A stretch of 64,000 nt of DNA from Bog-756 sp963812885 (GTDB taxonomy: Bacteria; Actinomycetota; Acidimicrobiia; Acidimicrobiales; RAAP-2). A model generated the notes under the pieces. It saw only the letters and a program-made list of their open reading frames with translations, did no database searches and was not told the origin of the DNA. Both the position numbers and the translations under genes were made by a program. The stretch spans positions 248,001-312,000 of the forward strand of contig CAWEWZ010000002.1 in NCBI GenBank assembly GCA_963812885.1. Direction: 5' to 3'. Of this stretch, positions 1 to 10,139 are shown piece by piece (position 1 is the stretch's first letter; every line of letters starts with the position of its first letter).

Positions 1-462
1 CCCGTCGCGGGGAAGGGGCCGGAGGTGGTGCGGGGTCACGACGACGTCGTGCTCGGCGGCGAGGTCGGCGAGCTCGCCCACGCCTCCGAATATCTCGATG
101 TCCGGGTCGAAGTAGAGCACCGGTCGACCCGTTCTCTCCAGGAGATGTGAGAGCAGCCAGGGCTTGACGGCCGTCGAGAACTCCAGGATGGAGTAATGGG
201 CGGCCATCTCCCGTCCCAGCCCCTTCCCGAGCCCCACATCACGGAGTGAGAGTATCGAAAACGGCTCATCGCCAGGCTCGATCGATTCGTCGTCGATCAC
301 CAGTACCCACAGCGTGACGTCGGGATGGTGCCGGTTGAGGGACTTCGCCAGCACCCGGGCCCGGGGCAGATAATTGCGGGCCACAATGCTGCAGCAGGTG
401 AAATTCCCCATCGGTGGATTGTACAGGACGGACCAGCCGCAGTTGATCCGAAAGATGATCAT
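1..462 (-). CDS. Glycosyltransferase-like protein, 3' part outside the window
   Basis: The reverse strand reads openly from an ATG at 462 to the window edge, giving 154 residues and no stop. The translation starts MIIFRINCGWSVLYNPPMGN and then has CCSIVARNYLPRARVLAKS followed by TLWVLVIDDE, a Rossmann-like strand order. About residue 110 comes VLYFDPDIEIFG, whose DPD resembles the metal-binding DxD of GT-A or GT8-like transferases. A second ATG at 411 is possible; a GGAGGA lies about 15 bases before the first ATG. The family is inferred from these motifs only. It is divergent from the FkbM methyltransferase gene and probably belongs to the same glycan cluster. Confidence 0.6.
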   Translation of the reverse strand, partial: MIIFRINCGWSVLYNPPMGNFTCCSIVARNYLPRARVLAKSLNRHHPDVTLWVLVIDDESIEPGDEPFSILSLRDVGLGKGLGREMAAHYSILEFSTAVKPWLLSHLLERTGRPVLYFDPDIEIFGGVGELADLAAEHDVVVTPHHLRPLPRDG

Positions 463-695
463 CGACCCAGGTCAGAGTCCTCCATCCCTTCCATGTCATC
501 TCGGTCTGGAACGGCATTCGAGCCAGAGTGAACGGAGTGTGACTTCCCGATGGGGCCGATCGCCCAGCCCATTCGGACCGCGGGGCGACGCGCCACCACC
601 CGTCGGACGAGACGGTGCCGCCGACGAACGACCCTCCGGCCTCACCGTCCCGCACTAGCCTACGTGGGCCACAAAATCAGAGGAGTGCCCGCCAC

Positions 696-1518
696 GTGTC
701 CGACAACCAGGTCATGATCTCGTACGCGCAGAACCACGAGGATGTCGTACTTGATCGGGCGCTCCACGCGCCGTCCGGGTTCTACGTCGACGTCGGGGCC
801 GCGTCACCGTTGACGGCGTCGGTGACGCGCCATTTCTACGATCTCGGATGGTCGGGTATCAACATCGAGCCATTGCCCGAATACGTGGCCGAGCTGCGTC
901 GCGAGCGGCCGCGGGACTGGACCATCGAGGCTGCGGCCGGGGCGTCGCCCGGGCAGTCCAGCCTCTACGTGGTCGAAACCGACCACGATCTCTCGACATT
1001 CGACCCCCGGCGGGTGGAAGAAATCGCTGCTGAAGGCATTCGCACCAAGAGACGGCCGGTCGAGGTGGTGACCCTGAACGACATTCTCGGACAGGCAAAG
1101 CCGGAAACGATCGATTTCCTGAAGATCGATGTCGAAGGAGCCGAGCGGGAGGTTCTCCTCGGCCTCGACCTTCGAGTCTGGCGGCCCCGTGTCCTGTTGA
1201 TCGAAGCGACTTTCCCCAACACACAGATACCGTCGCACGAAGCCTGGGAGGGACATCGTCCTCCAACAAGAATACCGATTTGCATCGTTCGATGGCCTCA
1301 ATCGCTACTACGTGGCCGACGAGGAGTCGGCCCTCATCCATCTCCTGGCTCCGGCCAACGTGCTCGATCGATACGTACCGGCCTATGTGCAGTTGATCAA
1401 CGCCGAGCTCGAGCGAGTCCGGTCGGCCTACGCGCGGATCGAAGAGGAGATTGCCAAAAAGGATGAGCACATCGAAGCCACCGCTGCGTACGTTCGCCGC
1501 TTGGAACAAGACAGATGA
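696..1518 (+). CDS. FkbM family SAM-dependent methyltransferase (one frameshift)
   Basis: The GTG start at 696 has AGGAG ten bases upstream; an inner ATG at 714 gives the typical FkbM opening MISYAQNHEDVVLDRAL. Then come the SAM-binding GFYVDVGAASPL (about residues 27-38), the acidic end of strand 2 in NIEPLP, and DFLKIDVEGAE, the hallmark FkbM motif. The protein probably O-methylates a sugar or other surface glycoconjugate. One extra G in the GGG run near 1250 shifts the frame. Past it the reading continues as DIVLQQEYRFASFDGLNRYY and ends in a charged helix (ARIEEEIAKKDEHIEA) with a stop at 1518. A sequencing error is the simplest explanation, since both halves are clearly coding. Confidence 0.8.
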
Positions 1519-1548
1519 CCGGCTGACCGGAGCCGGTCTTCGGGCCAG

Positions 1549-3581
1549 GTGAACGCATCGGGTGGTGGTCAACGGCACGGAGCCGCTTGTGCCAAGCTTG
1601 GGACCCTTATGGAGGTCGGTCCCGTTGATGTCGGCCGGAGCCTGGCGTCATCGGGAAGCGTTCATCCTGGGGCAGCCGGTTCGTCGACCGAGGAACTCGC
1701 GGTTCGCCGGCAAACGGATTCCGACGGAACCGGTTGGTCCTCGTCCGCCGGGGCAACGCCACCCGCGGTCGAGGCCGCCCGGGATGCCGGGGCGTGGAGA
1801 AGCCGGCTCGTCGTCGCCATCGTCCTGGCCGTCTACCTGGGGCTGGGCGTCCTCGCCAACCTCCCATCGTGGATCGGCGGGGTCACCCACACGATGCAGG
1901 TCGGCGGCAACAGCGACCCAGGTCAGGAGGTGTGGTTCCTCGCCTGGGCGGCCCACGCCGTCATCCATCTGCAGGACCCGCTCCGCACCAATTGGATCAA
2001 CTACCCCTGGGGGGTCGACCTAGCCGACAACACCTCGATGCCCCTCGCCGGAGTCATCGGCACCCCCATCACCTTGTTGTTCGGTCCCGTGGCCACATTC
2101 AACGTTGTGTGCTCCCTCTCGCTGGCCAGCTCGGCCGCAGCCGCCTACTTCGTGCTCCGTCGCTTCACCACCTGGGCTCTCGCCGCGTTCGTCGGCGGCC
2201 TCCTGTACGGGTTCTCCCCGTACATGATCGGCCAGGCGAGAGGCCACCTCTTCCTGCTCCTGGTCCCCATCCCCCCGCTCATCTTTCTGCTCCTCGACGA
2301 AATCGTCGTGCTCCAACGGGCGCGGTGGTGGCTCGCCGGAGCCGCCGGCGGCTTCCTCATGATCGTCCAGTTGTTCGTGTCCGCAGAAGTCCTGGTCACC
2401 ACCCTGACCGTTGCGCTGATCGGGGTCGTCGTACTGGGCCTGGCCCGACATCAGCTCATACGCCAGCGGCTGCCGTACGCCGCAAAGGCGACGGCTCTGG
2501 CCGTGGCGCTCCTTCTTCCCGCCGCGGCATGGTTCGGTGTCGTCAGCCGGACCGGGCCCGAGCATCTTGCCGGACCGAACCACTCCGTCGTGGGCCTGGC
2601 CTCGCTGTCGACGGACCTCGCCGGCACCGTGGTTCCTACGATGAACCAACACTTCACCTTCGGACTGTCTTCCACCGGCACCGGGTTCCTGCGCCTGGGA
2701 CCGACCGGCCCGGTGGATCCCGCCGAGAACGGCTCCTACATCGGCATCCCGATCGTCCTGCTGCTGGCGGTCGGCGTCTATCGGTTCCGCCGGGAAGGGC
2801 TCCTTCTCTTCTCGGTCATGCATGGCAGGCGTCTCGATGCTCCTGTCCATGGGGTCGTACCTGCACGTGTGGGGCCACCGCGCCGGCATTCCCCTCCCGT
2901 TCGCCATCATCGCCAAGCTGCCGTTCGTCCAAAGCGAGGTGGCGTCCCGATACACCCTCTTCATGTGGTTCTTCATCGCTGTCGCCGTGGCTGTCATTCT
3001 CGATCGCTCCCGCCGGGCCCGGCCAGGGCGGCGGAGCCTGCACAGCCACCGCCGGCGGGCTCGCCACGGTCCCCTCCCCCTCGTCCTCACCCTCACCGCC
3101 CTCGGCATCGTGTCCCTCGTACCGGCCTGGCCCTACAACATCAGCCCGGTCCTCACGCCGGCGTCGCTGGTCCGACCGACTGTCGACCGGAGCCCCGTCG
3201 GGAGCACCCTTCTCACCTATCCGCTGGCCAAGGCCGACCATAGTTTGCCGATGGTCTGGCAGGCGCTCGACAAGTTCCAATACCGCATCCCGTCCGCCGA
3301 AGCCATCGTGGCCGACCGGCACGAAGGGGCCACCGACTCGGCGTTCGAAAGCTGTTGGCTGAATCCAGCCAGACACGCCCCTTCCACGGCCTTGGTCCCG
3401 GCGTCGCGTGTCGAGTTCCGACACCTGGCAGGTGCGCACCGTTGTCGTGCCTGAGGCGAATTCGGTCAATCCGGATTGTGCCGTCCGCTATCTGACCGAC
3501 GTGCTGGGTCGGCCGCCCATCATGGAACGGGGTGCCGCGGTCTGGACCAACGTGGATTTTGGTTCCGGCCGGTCGCGGTAG
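1549..3581 (+). CDS. Polytopic membrane protein, glycosyltransferase-like (two frameshifts)
   Basis: A GTG at 1549 opens a reading frame with a disordered N-terminus of about 80 residues, followed by many hydrophobic segments starting at VVAIVLAVYLGLGVLANLPSW. Between the first segments lies PGQEVWFLAWAAHAV and NWINYPWGVDLADN, the kind of extracytoplasmic loop seen in PMT/ArnT-like or DUF2079-like integral membrane sugar transferases. A four-base duplication (ATGCATGG) near 2820 moves the frame into MAGVSMLLSMGSYLHVWGH, and a second shift near 3430 leads into VVVPEANSVNPDCAVRYLTD. The stop is at 3579-3581. All three segments are coding. The catalytic role is inferred from layout and from the neighbours FkbM and GH5; no catalytic residue is identified with confidence. 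Confidence 0.6.
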
Positions 3582-3793
3582 TCGGGGGATCGTTCTCCCC
3601 GTCGTCCCGGTCCGACCCGACATCGTCGGTCCCGGTCGACCCCGTCGCCGAGTGACCCCAGTTCCGCACAGCCGGCCCCTATGATGACGCCACTCGAGAC
3701 AGATCTGCGGCACCCGGGAGCGATCGGTCGAACCATCGACCGCAGTCCCCGAGGTGAGCGAGAAGAGCATCGGCCATCGCCCGGAAACGATCA

Positions 3794-5200
3794 ATGCCCC
3801 TGAGCCACACAAACAGACGCCTCGTCGCTGCGCTCGTCGGGTTTGCCGTGCTCGCCGTGGTTGTGGCCGCCGTGCTGGCCAACGCCGGGGGCAGCACCAC
3901 ACCCACCAAACCCAACCAGGTGGCGTCGATCATAAACCCGTGCACCAAGACCCCTCAGCCGACGGGGAGCTATACCTTCCCCGTCCCGGCCATCAATCCG
4001 GCTCCCGTCGATCCCATCGCCACGGTGTCGGCCGCGGGTGGAGGTTCGTTTGTCGATAGCGTGACCAACCAACCGTTCGTACCCCGTGGAGCGCATTACG
4101 TTCGACGGGCCACCGTGCGATTGGCGAAGAACTACGTCATCTGCATGAGCTCCGACTTCGATGTCGGCACCGGTCTCGATGCCTACAACCCCCATCGCGC
4201 CGCGCAGGCCCTGTCCCAGATGAGTTCCTACGGTTACAACGTGGTCTACGTCGGGTTGAATTCCAATGAGATAGGGAACACCTCCGGGGCGGGGCTCAAT
4301 CCCACGTATGTGGCCAACCTGGCCAGCTTCATCAACATCGCCAGGACCTACGACATCCGGGTGCTGATCGCGTTGATGCCGTTGCCATTCCACGGCGGAT
4401 ACCTGCCGACGCAAGCGGCCTATACCACCAAGGGTTCGCCGAAATACCACAATCTCAATCTGTACTACGTCGACGCCAACTACCTCGCCGCCCAGAAGCG
4501 CTACATCTCCGACCTGATCACGGGATTGACCGCGGCCAACGCCAATCTGAGCGACATCTTCTCCTTCGAGTTGATCGGTGAGGTGGTCTTCAAGCAGAGC
4601 CTGTGGCCCCTCAACGTGACCAGCGGGCTCATACAGACCGACGGTCGAGCTCAGCCGTATGACATGAGCGATCCGTCGTCACGCAACGATCTGATCGATC
4701 AGAACACGCTCAATTGGGAGAACCAGCTGACTGCGGCCGTCCATGCCCAACTCCCTCGCACCCTGGTCTCGGTGGGATTCTTCACTCCGTATGCCCTCGT
4801 CGAATATCCGCAGACGCCGAGAATATCCCGCCCGCAGTCATCATTCTCCTCCGAGAGCAATGTCAACTTCGTCGATATTCACATGTACCCCATCTTCGGA
4901 CCCATCCTCAATCAGGTCGACAGCCTGGGCGTCCCTCCTTCGAGCATCACCAAGCCGCTCATTCTCGGGGAGTTCGGCGAATACACGTCCGAGGCCCCGA
5001 CGCCGGCCGCCGCCGCTGCCGCACTCACCGCTTGGCAACAGCAGACCTGTGACATCGGTGGGCTGCGGTTCACGGGATGGATCACCTGGACGTGGGACAC
5101 CGCCCAATCGGAACAGGCCGGGATCTACTCCATGGTGGACGGCGACGATGCCATCGCGTCAGCCCTGTCACCCCGACTTCGGCCCGACCCTTGCCAGTGA
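3794..5200 (+). CDS. Membrane-anchored or secreted GH5-like glycoside hydrolase
   Basis: This intact 468-residue protein starts MPLSHTNRRLVAALVGFAVL, an uncleaved signal anchor or signal peptide, followed by a Pro/Thr-rich linker. The barrel begins near residue 95 (FVPRGAHYVRR). Strand-end motifs typical of clan GH-A are present: SFELIGEVV near residue 257, where the Glu would be the acid/base, and ILGEFGEY near residue 394, where the Glu would be the nucleophile. SFVDIHMYP and the late Trp-rich FTGWITWTWDT also fit. It probably cleaves a beta-linked polysaccharide outside the cell. It follows the glycan genes on the same strand after about 210 bases. The precise substrate cannot be read from sequence. 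Confidence 0.75.
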   Translation: MPLSHTNRRLVAALVGFAVLAVVVAAVLANAGGSTTPTKPNQVASIINPCTKTPQPTGSYTFPVPAINPAPVDPIATVSAAGGGSFVDSVTNQPFVPRGAHYVRRATVRLAKNYVICMSSDFDVGTGLDAYNPHRAAQALSQMSSYGYNVVYVGLNSNEIGNTSGAGLNPTYVANLASFINIARTYDIRVLIALMPLPFHGGYLPTQAAYTTKGSPKYHNLNLYYVDANYLAAQKRYISDLITGLTAANANLSDIFSFELIGEVVFKQSLWPLNVTSGLIQTDGRAQPYDMSDPSSRNDLIDQNTLNWENQLTAAVHAQLPRTLVSVGFFTPYALVEYPQTPRISRPQSSFSSESNVNFVDIHMYPIFGPILNQVDSLGVPPSSITKPLILGEFGEYTSEAPTPAAAAAALTAWQQQTCDIGGLRFTGWITWTWDTAQSEQAGIYSMVDGDDAIASALSPRLRPDPCQ

Positions 5201-5248
5201 CCGGAGCCAGCTGATCGGAAGACCCTCGGCGGGAGCCGGTCGCACGGC

Positions 5249-6957
5249 TCAGGGGTTCAGCCAGATCTGGGTGGGCCAGACGGCCCCGGTGATCATGCCG
5301 AACGCCGGCTTGCCCGCCGGTGTGGTCGGGTTGTTCCAGTTCTGCACCTTGGGCTGGGCCCCGATGCGACCAGACGGTGCGGTCGGTCCAGATATAGGGG
5401 ATGTCCGAACCCATCAACCGGCCCACCTCCTGGTAGGCGGCTGCCCGATCAGCAGGGGCTGGTGACTGCCGGCCCTTGAGCAGGGCCGCCTCCATCCTCG
5501 GGTCCGTGTTCCGGGCCATGTTGCCGGCGAAGCGTCTGTACCGCGTTGGTCGGGCTCCAGAAGATGTAGTTGAGGTCGGGATTGACCGCTCCGAACTGCT
5601 GCCACACGATGCTCTCGAACGATCCGGCCAGAGCGGTGCCGATGGCCTGGGCTTGCTGAATGGTGGCCAGACTGACCTGCATGCCCGCGTTCTCGAACTG
5701 TTGCTGGAGATACTCGGCGATCCTGGCGGTGGCCGGATCGGGCACATGGGCGATGGTCACCACCACCGGCTGCCCGGTCTCCTGATGGACCTCGCCGACC
5801 AGCTGCTTGGCCTTGGCCGGATCGGGCTCGGGGTAGCCGGTGGGGGCGAAATACGGCGAGCCGCTCGCGAAGGGACCGTTGGACGGCGGGCAGATGCCCT
5901 GGTCGATGACCTTGGCGTACTCGGCCGAGCTCACCGCCATGGCCGCCGCCTGGCGGACCTTGAGATTGTTGAAGGGGGGCTTGGACAGGTTGAGGAGAAG
6001 GAAGTTCATGTCCGGCTCCCCGGCCACGTGCTGGGAGTCGTCGGTGTAGCCGAGCGAGCTGTCGGCCCGGAGTTGGCTGGTCACCGTGGCCGTCGAGTTG
6101 TGGATGATGTCCACCCCGCCCGACGTGAGGGTGGCCAGCAACTGCTCCGTGTCGGGAATCGGCTTGTAGGTGACGCTGCCGAGGTGGGGCAGACCGGGCC
6201 GCCAGTAGTGCGGGTTGGCGGTGGCGGTGAAGTGGCTGTTCGGTTCCCAGGCCTGGAAGACGAAGGGGCCGGTGCCGATCGGGTTGGTCTGGCTGCCCGA
6301 CTTGAGCCAGGTGGGCTCGGCGATGAAGGCGATCTGGCCGCCGATGCCGCCGGCCAGGTAGTAGTCGAACGGCACCCAGGGCGACTTCATGGTCACGGTG
6401 ACCACCAGCGAGCTGGGCACCGAGACGTTGGCGATGGTGGTGAAGGCCGGGCCGGTCAGGGCCGAAGCCTGCTGCAGGGCGAAGTTCTCGGCCACGGCGG
6501 CGCCGTCGCACGGGGCGCCGTTGTGGAAGACCAGGTTGGGTCGCATGGTGATGGTCCACACCGTGTAGTCGGTGTTGGGGGTGATCGACTGGGCCAGGTA
6601 GGGCTGGACGTTGCCGTTGATGTCGATGATGGCCAGCGGGTCGAAGACGGTGCGGGCGTACAGGATGCCGGTGGTGTCGAAGGTGCCCAGGGTGGTGCTG
6701 AACCCCTTCTCCTCCGCCTCGGTGCCGAAGATGAGCTGGCCACCCTTCTTGGGGGTGGCCGTGGTGATGCCGTCGGGATGGCCGCCGGTGCCGGTCGTCG
6801 AACTCGAACCTGATCCCGAACTGCACGCGTCGAGGATGCCGCCGGCGGCGCCGATGGCGGCGATGCCGACTCCGGTGGCCGCCCCCCGGGCCAAGAACGA
6901 GCGTCGGTCGATTCGATCAGGCAAGGTCTCAACCATCCATTCCGGCTGGTCGATCAC
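5249..6957 (-). CDS. ABC transporter substrate-binding lipoprotein, family 5 (two frameshifts)
   Basis: The protein starts at a GTG (6957) or an ATG (6936) and carries a twin-arginine signal, IDRRSFLARGAATGV, with a lipobox-like GGILDAC. The body has the family-5 pattern: LIFGTEAEEKGFSTTLG, WTITMRPNLVFHNGAP, NPIGTGPFVFQAWEPN and a long C-terminal lobe. Such proteins bind oligopeptides, nickel or sugars for Opp/Dpp-type importers. No permease or ATPase gene is nearby, so it is an orphan here. A one-base insertion near 5535 and another near 5367 split the C-terminus; corrected, it ends GMITGAVWPTQIWLNP with a stop at 5249-5251. Both breaks look like sequencing errors. Confidence 0.8.
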
Positions 6958-7083
6958 GACGTCAGCGCGTCTCCGGGGTCACGACTCGAGGGTACGGGCT
7001 CCTGGCGCCTTCGCGGTGGACTCTCCGGACGGCGAGGTCGGCGACGGCGTGAGCGATGGGCCGTCCGGCTCAGGTTTTCCGAA

Positions 7084-7506
7084 GTGCGTGCCGATGATAA
7101 GGCCGTGGCTGACTCCACCAATGACCAGATACTCACCGCACGCTTCAGCAGGATGGGCGTCTGCCCGGCAGTGACCCGGCGGCTGAAGACCGACGACTTC
7201 TCGCAGGTCCTGACCGTGGCTGCGACAGTGGCCGCCGTGACCGCGGCCGTCGAGAAGGTCATGACTCAGGTAGGGACGGTCTTGGACTCGGGTGAGGAGA
7301 CGCTGGCCGTCGTCAAAACCGGGTTCCTGCGGATGAATCCCGCGGTCATCCGTGTCCGGTGCACCGACGGTGGCGCCGGGATCACCTCGGTCGACGTCCA
7401 CGCCAGTGCCAAGGAGGGACTGATCAGCCAACGGGGCGCCCATCAGGCGGTGCGGGAATTCATCGCCCGGCTCGAGTCCTGGGAACCGACACTCTCGCAC
7501 GTCTAG
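7084..7506 (+). CDS. Conserved hypothetical protein, 140 residues
   Basis: The frame opens at a GTG (7084); a second GTG at 7105 is equally possible because neither has a clear ribosome-binding site. The N-terminal half holds VLTVAATVAAVTAAVEKV, an amphipathic Ala/Val helix. The C-terminal half looks like a small alpha/beta unit with alternating strands (VIRVRCTDGGAGITSVDVHA). I do not recognise the family. It is convergent with the PlsC gene, whose stop lies 7 bases beyond its own, and divergent from the binding-protein gene. Base use matches the neighbours. Confidence 0.5.
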   Translation: MRADDKAVADSTNDQILTARFSRMGVCPAVTRRLKTDDFSQVLTVAATVAAVTAAVEKVMTQVGTVLDSGEETLAVVKTGFLRMNPAVIRVRCTDGGAGITSVDVHASAKEGLISQRGAHQAVREFIARLESWEPTLSHV

Positions 7507-7512
7507 GACGGG

Positions 7513-8265
7513 TCATGGCGGTCCATCATCGAGGGCTTCAGCGACGGCCGAGCGCACGCCATCGCGAAGAGCCCCCCGATCGTCGAAGGTGAGAGCGGTC
7601 GTGTCCACCGGCTCGAGCAATTCGACGATCACGGTCCCCGGTCTGACGGCCAGGCGTCCATGGGCCGGCAGGACATCCTGTGCGTGATGCAGGGCGACCG
7701 GTACGACGGGAGTGCCCGTCTGGATGGCCAGGACGAACGCTCCGGTTTTGAACGGCAGGAGCCGGCCGGATGGGGCGATGCCCCCTTCGGGAAAGATCAC
7801 CAGATCGAAACCGTCCCCCATCTGGAACCGTTGGATCAGAGCATCCATCTGCCGGCGGGCAGCCGCAGAGTCCCGCCGGTTGATGGGCACGGTCCCGAGG
7901 GCTCGCATGGCCCCGGCCAGCAACGGGATGCGGAACAGGTCGGCGGCGGCCAGGAACCTGGCTTCGGGGAGGGCCATCAGAATGGCCGCAATGTCAATCG
8001 GACTCGAATGGTTCGGCGTGTAGAGGGCCGGGCCCGGTGCTTCCACCGATCGTGATCGCATCTCGAAGGTGACGCCACAGAGCCGCGCCACAGTCTCCAC
8101 GGCGCGACGGGCGGTCGGCCCGCCTCTCCCGCTCCGGACGCGCTCGACCAAGGCGACCCGCGGCAACAGGATGCAGAGGGATACCGCCACCAGGACACGA
8201 TTCACCTGGGATCGGGTGGACCAGGCTCGCTTGGCCCCGGGACCATCGTCCGGCGGGCCCATCAT
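7513..8265 (-). CDS. 1-acyl-sn-glycerol-3-phosphate acyltransferase (PlsC/LPLAT family)
   Basis: The protein holds the lysophospholipid acyltransferase blocks in order: NHSSPIDI (the NHX4D catalytic block), PINRRDSAAARRQMDA (block II) and FPEGGIAPSG (block III). Near the N-terminus a hydrophobic segment VLVAVSLCILLPRVAL suggests membrane attachment. It would acylate lysophosphatidate or a similar acceptor at the membrane. The frame is open further upstream, but the ATG at 8265 overlaps the P450 stop in an ATGA arrangement, so I take it as the start and expect translational coupling; a second ATG follows directly at 8262. About 250 residues is normal for the family. Confidence 0.8.
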   Translation of the reverse strand: MMGPPDDGPGAKRAWSTRSQVNRVLVAVSLCILLPRVALVERVRSGRGGPTARRAVETVARLCGVTFEMRSRSVEAPGPALYTPNHSSPIDIAAILMALPEARFLAAADLFRIPLLAGAMRALGTVPINRRDSAAARRQMDALIQRFQMGDGFDLVIFPEGGIAPSGRLLPFKTGAFVLAIQTGTPVVPVALHHAQDVLPAHGRLAVRPGTVIVELLEPVDTTALTFDDRGALRDGVRSAVAEALDDGPP

Positions 8266-9584
8266 CCGGGCGGCGTCCGGTCGCCCACACGGCGGCTGCG
8301 GTACCGGACCGGGCAGGGCTGTGACGACCGGGCGATGGCGCCCACCTGGGTCGGAACGGGGCTCGGTGGTTCGCGCCAACCCGGCACCAGTTCGTACGTG
8401 TCGAGCACCCTGGATGCGGTGAGTGTCATGGCCGACAGGGAGAAGGGCTGCGCCGGACAGGTATGGCGACCGTGGCCGAAGGCGGTCACCAACTCGACGG
8501 CGGGAAGGCCGACGTCGCCGGCCAGCCGCCTCCGGTTCCAATGGTCCGGATCCCAGACGTCCAGGCCGGGTGCAGCACTCTTGTTGGTCAGGGGCAGAAG
8601 GGTGGCGATGGTAACCCCCTTCGACACCCGGTGGACGGTGGCCCCGACGTCAAGTGCCACCGGCTCGACGACGAAGCGGGACACGATCGACCGCTGGGCC
8701 ATCCGAATGGATTCGAGTGCGCACGTCTCGGCGAATCTCAGGTTGCCGGCACGGATCTCCTCACCTGCGGTGGGATGGTCGATGAGATCGACCAGGTACC
8801 AGCCCAGCGCGGCAAACAGATTGGAGATGGAGGCCACGTGGATGAGGGCAACGTCAGAGCCGAGACCGACCGCCGCTGACTCCTTCGGCTGATCCCTCCA
8901 TTTCTCGGCCAGACGGGTGAAAAGGCGATGGTCCGCCTCGGACCCGGGCAGTTGCTCCAGCGCCTCGGTCAGTGATCCGACGATGACCCCCAGTGCCGCG
9001 TGCTCCGCCGCCTTACCGCTGGCTGCTACCGCGGCCATCGCCTCAGGGTGGACGAACGACTCGGCACCGTCGAGGGTGTCGAACGCCTCGACCAGCCGTT
9101 CGAACCGCGGACCGGAGGCCGAGCCCGGGCCGCCCCATGACGCCAGCCCGATGCGATGACCCAACCGCCTGGTCAGGGTGAATACGTCGAACTCCCCGGC
9201 CGGCCCCAACTCGCCGACGGTGGCGTCGACGGCCCACTCGACATTGCGGATGTAGGCAGCCACATCGTCGCGGCCGAACAGCTGATGGGGAAGTGTCCGC
9301 CTCCCCACAAACAGCTCGTCGGGAAGCTTGCGTCGCAGCATGCGCCAGTCGGCAACACCCTTGCTGGCCCGATCCTCGGGAAGCCCGTAGAGGCTGGTCA
9401 CCCCGATGGGGGAAAACGTGAACAGGTACCGGTCATCTCCGCTGTCGACGATGAACGTGTCCCCCAGCCTGCGCCGGGCATCGCCCACCGCCGCCACCGG
9501 GTCTTCGGCCGAAGCATCCCAAGGCAGCCTGACCGAAACGGCGACGGGGGGCATCGGTGAAACATCCGGTCTGACCGTGTCCAC
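8262..9584 (-). CDS. Cytochrome P450
   Basis: The 440-residue protein has the heme-cysteine signature FGHGRHTCPAQPFSLSAM near residue 395 and an ESIR (ExxR, K-helix) about 110 residues earlier, so it is a P450. It would oxygenate a hydrophobic substrate with electrons from an unlinked ferredoxin or reductase. Odd point: the I-helix region reads VALIHVASISNLFAALGW and lacks the usual A/G-G-x-D/E-T pair, as in non-canonical P450s such as the CYP7/CYP8 or CYP74 types. The start is a GTG at 9584 with GGGGGGAT a few bases upstream; an ATG at 9554 is the alternative. It is coupled through an ATGA overlap to the downstream acyltransferase, which hints at a lipid substrate. Confidence 0.85.
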   Translation of the reverse strand: MDTVRPDVSPMPPVAVSVRLPWDASAEDPVAAVGDARRRLGDTFIVDSGDDRYLFTFSPIGVTSLYGLPEDRASKGVADWRMLRRKLPDELFVGRRTLPHQLFGRDDVAAYIRNVEWAVDATVGELGPAGEFDVFTLTRRLGHRIGLASWGGPGSASGPRFERLVEAFDTLDGAESFVHPEAMAAVAASGKAAEHAALGVIVGSLTEALEQLPGSEADHRLFTRLAEKWRDQPKESAAVGLGSDVALIHVASISNLFAALGWYLVDLIDHPTAGEEIRAGNLRFAETCALESIRMAQRSIVSRFVVEPVALDVGATVHRVSKGVTIATLLPLTNKSAAPGLDVWDPDHWNRRRLAGDVGLPAVELVTAFGHGRHTCPAQPFSLSAMTLTASRVLDTYELVPGWREPPSPVPTQVGAIARSSQPCPVRYRSRRVGDRTPPG

Positions 9585-9654
9585 TATCCCCCCGGATCCG
9601 CGGTGCGCCGCTCACTCGCCGGCAACGCGTAGGTGACGACCACTACTGCCGCTG

Positions 9655-9891
9655 TCACGGCAGCTTCGCCCGGCTCGATCGGCAGGGGTCGTCGGCCACG
9701 CTATCGAGAGGCACCAGGAGGCGGCACTGATCGGGGGTTCCGTTGGCCGCCACGTATCCCGAAAGCACGATGCAGGGCTGGTCGGTCACGACGCTGGATC
9801 CACGTGCCCGAGCCTGGAGCAGGACATTCGACCAGGGTATCCAGCGGGCACCCCCCAGGCGCCCGACTCGGCCGACCGCCGTTCCAGGCAC
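9655..9891 (-). CDS. Possible small protein, unrecognised
   Basis: A 78-codon frame whose second half reads VVTDQPCIVLSGYVAANGT and then DQCRLLVPLDSVADDPCR. It has a plausible amino-acid mix and three cysteines. The first half is Gly/Arg-rich and looks like noise, and there is no convincing ribosome-binding site. It may be the tail of a decayed secreted protein or chance. Nothing else codes between the P450 start and the methyltransferase stop. Confidence 0.2.
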   Translation of the reverse strand: MPGTAVGRVGRLGGARWIPWSNVLLQARARGSSVVTDQPCIVLSGYVAANGTPDQCRLLVPLDSVADDPCRSSRAKLP

Positions 9892-10021
9892 CAGCCGGAC
9901 ACCAAACGTTCACCGGGACTTAAGCTTCCATTGACGTTCTCGTGACGTGCCAAATGTTAGAACGGCAGTGGTTCCGGAGCGTGTCGCGCCACGCACCCTC
10001 CCAAACCTTCGGGCAGGAGTG

Positions 10022-10058
10022 CCGCCACGCTGGTGTCCCCATCCCACCAGCGTGGCGG
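10022..10058 (-). terminator. Perfect 14-bp hairpin downstream of the methyltransferase gene
   Basis: CCGCCACGCTGGTG pairs perfectly with CACCAGCGTGGCGG around a 9-base loop. The hairpin lies about 80 bases past the stop of the leftward methyltransferase gene, so it is probably its terminator. No strong U-tract follows on that strand, and on the other strand only TATTTCTC follows, so an intrinsic terminator is likely but not certain. Confidence 0.5.
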
Positions 10059-10139
10059 TATTTCTCTCGGAAGGCGGGCATGCGAAAACGTCATCAGGTC
10101 GTCGAGCGTCCTGACCGCGTGGCAACAGCGCCCGTCGGC

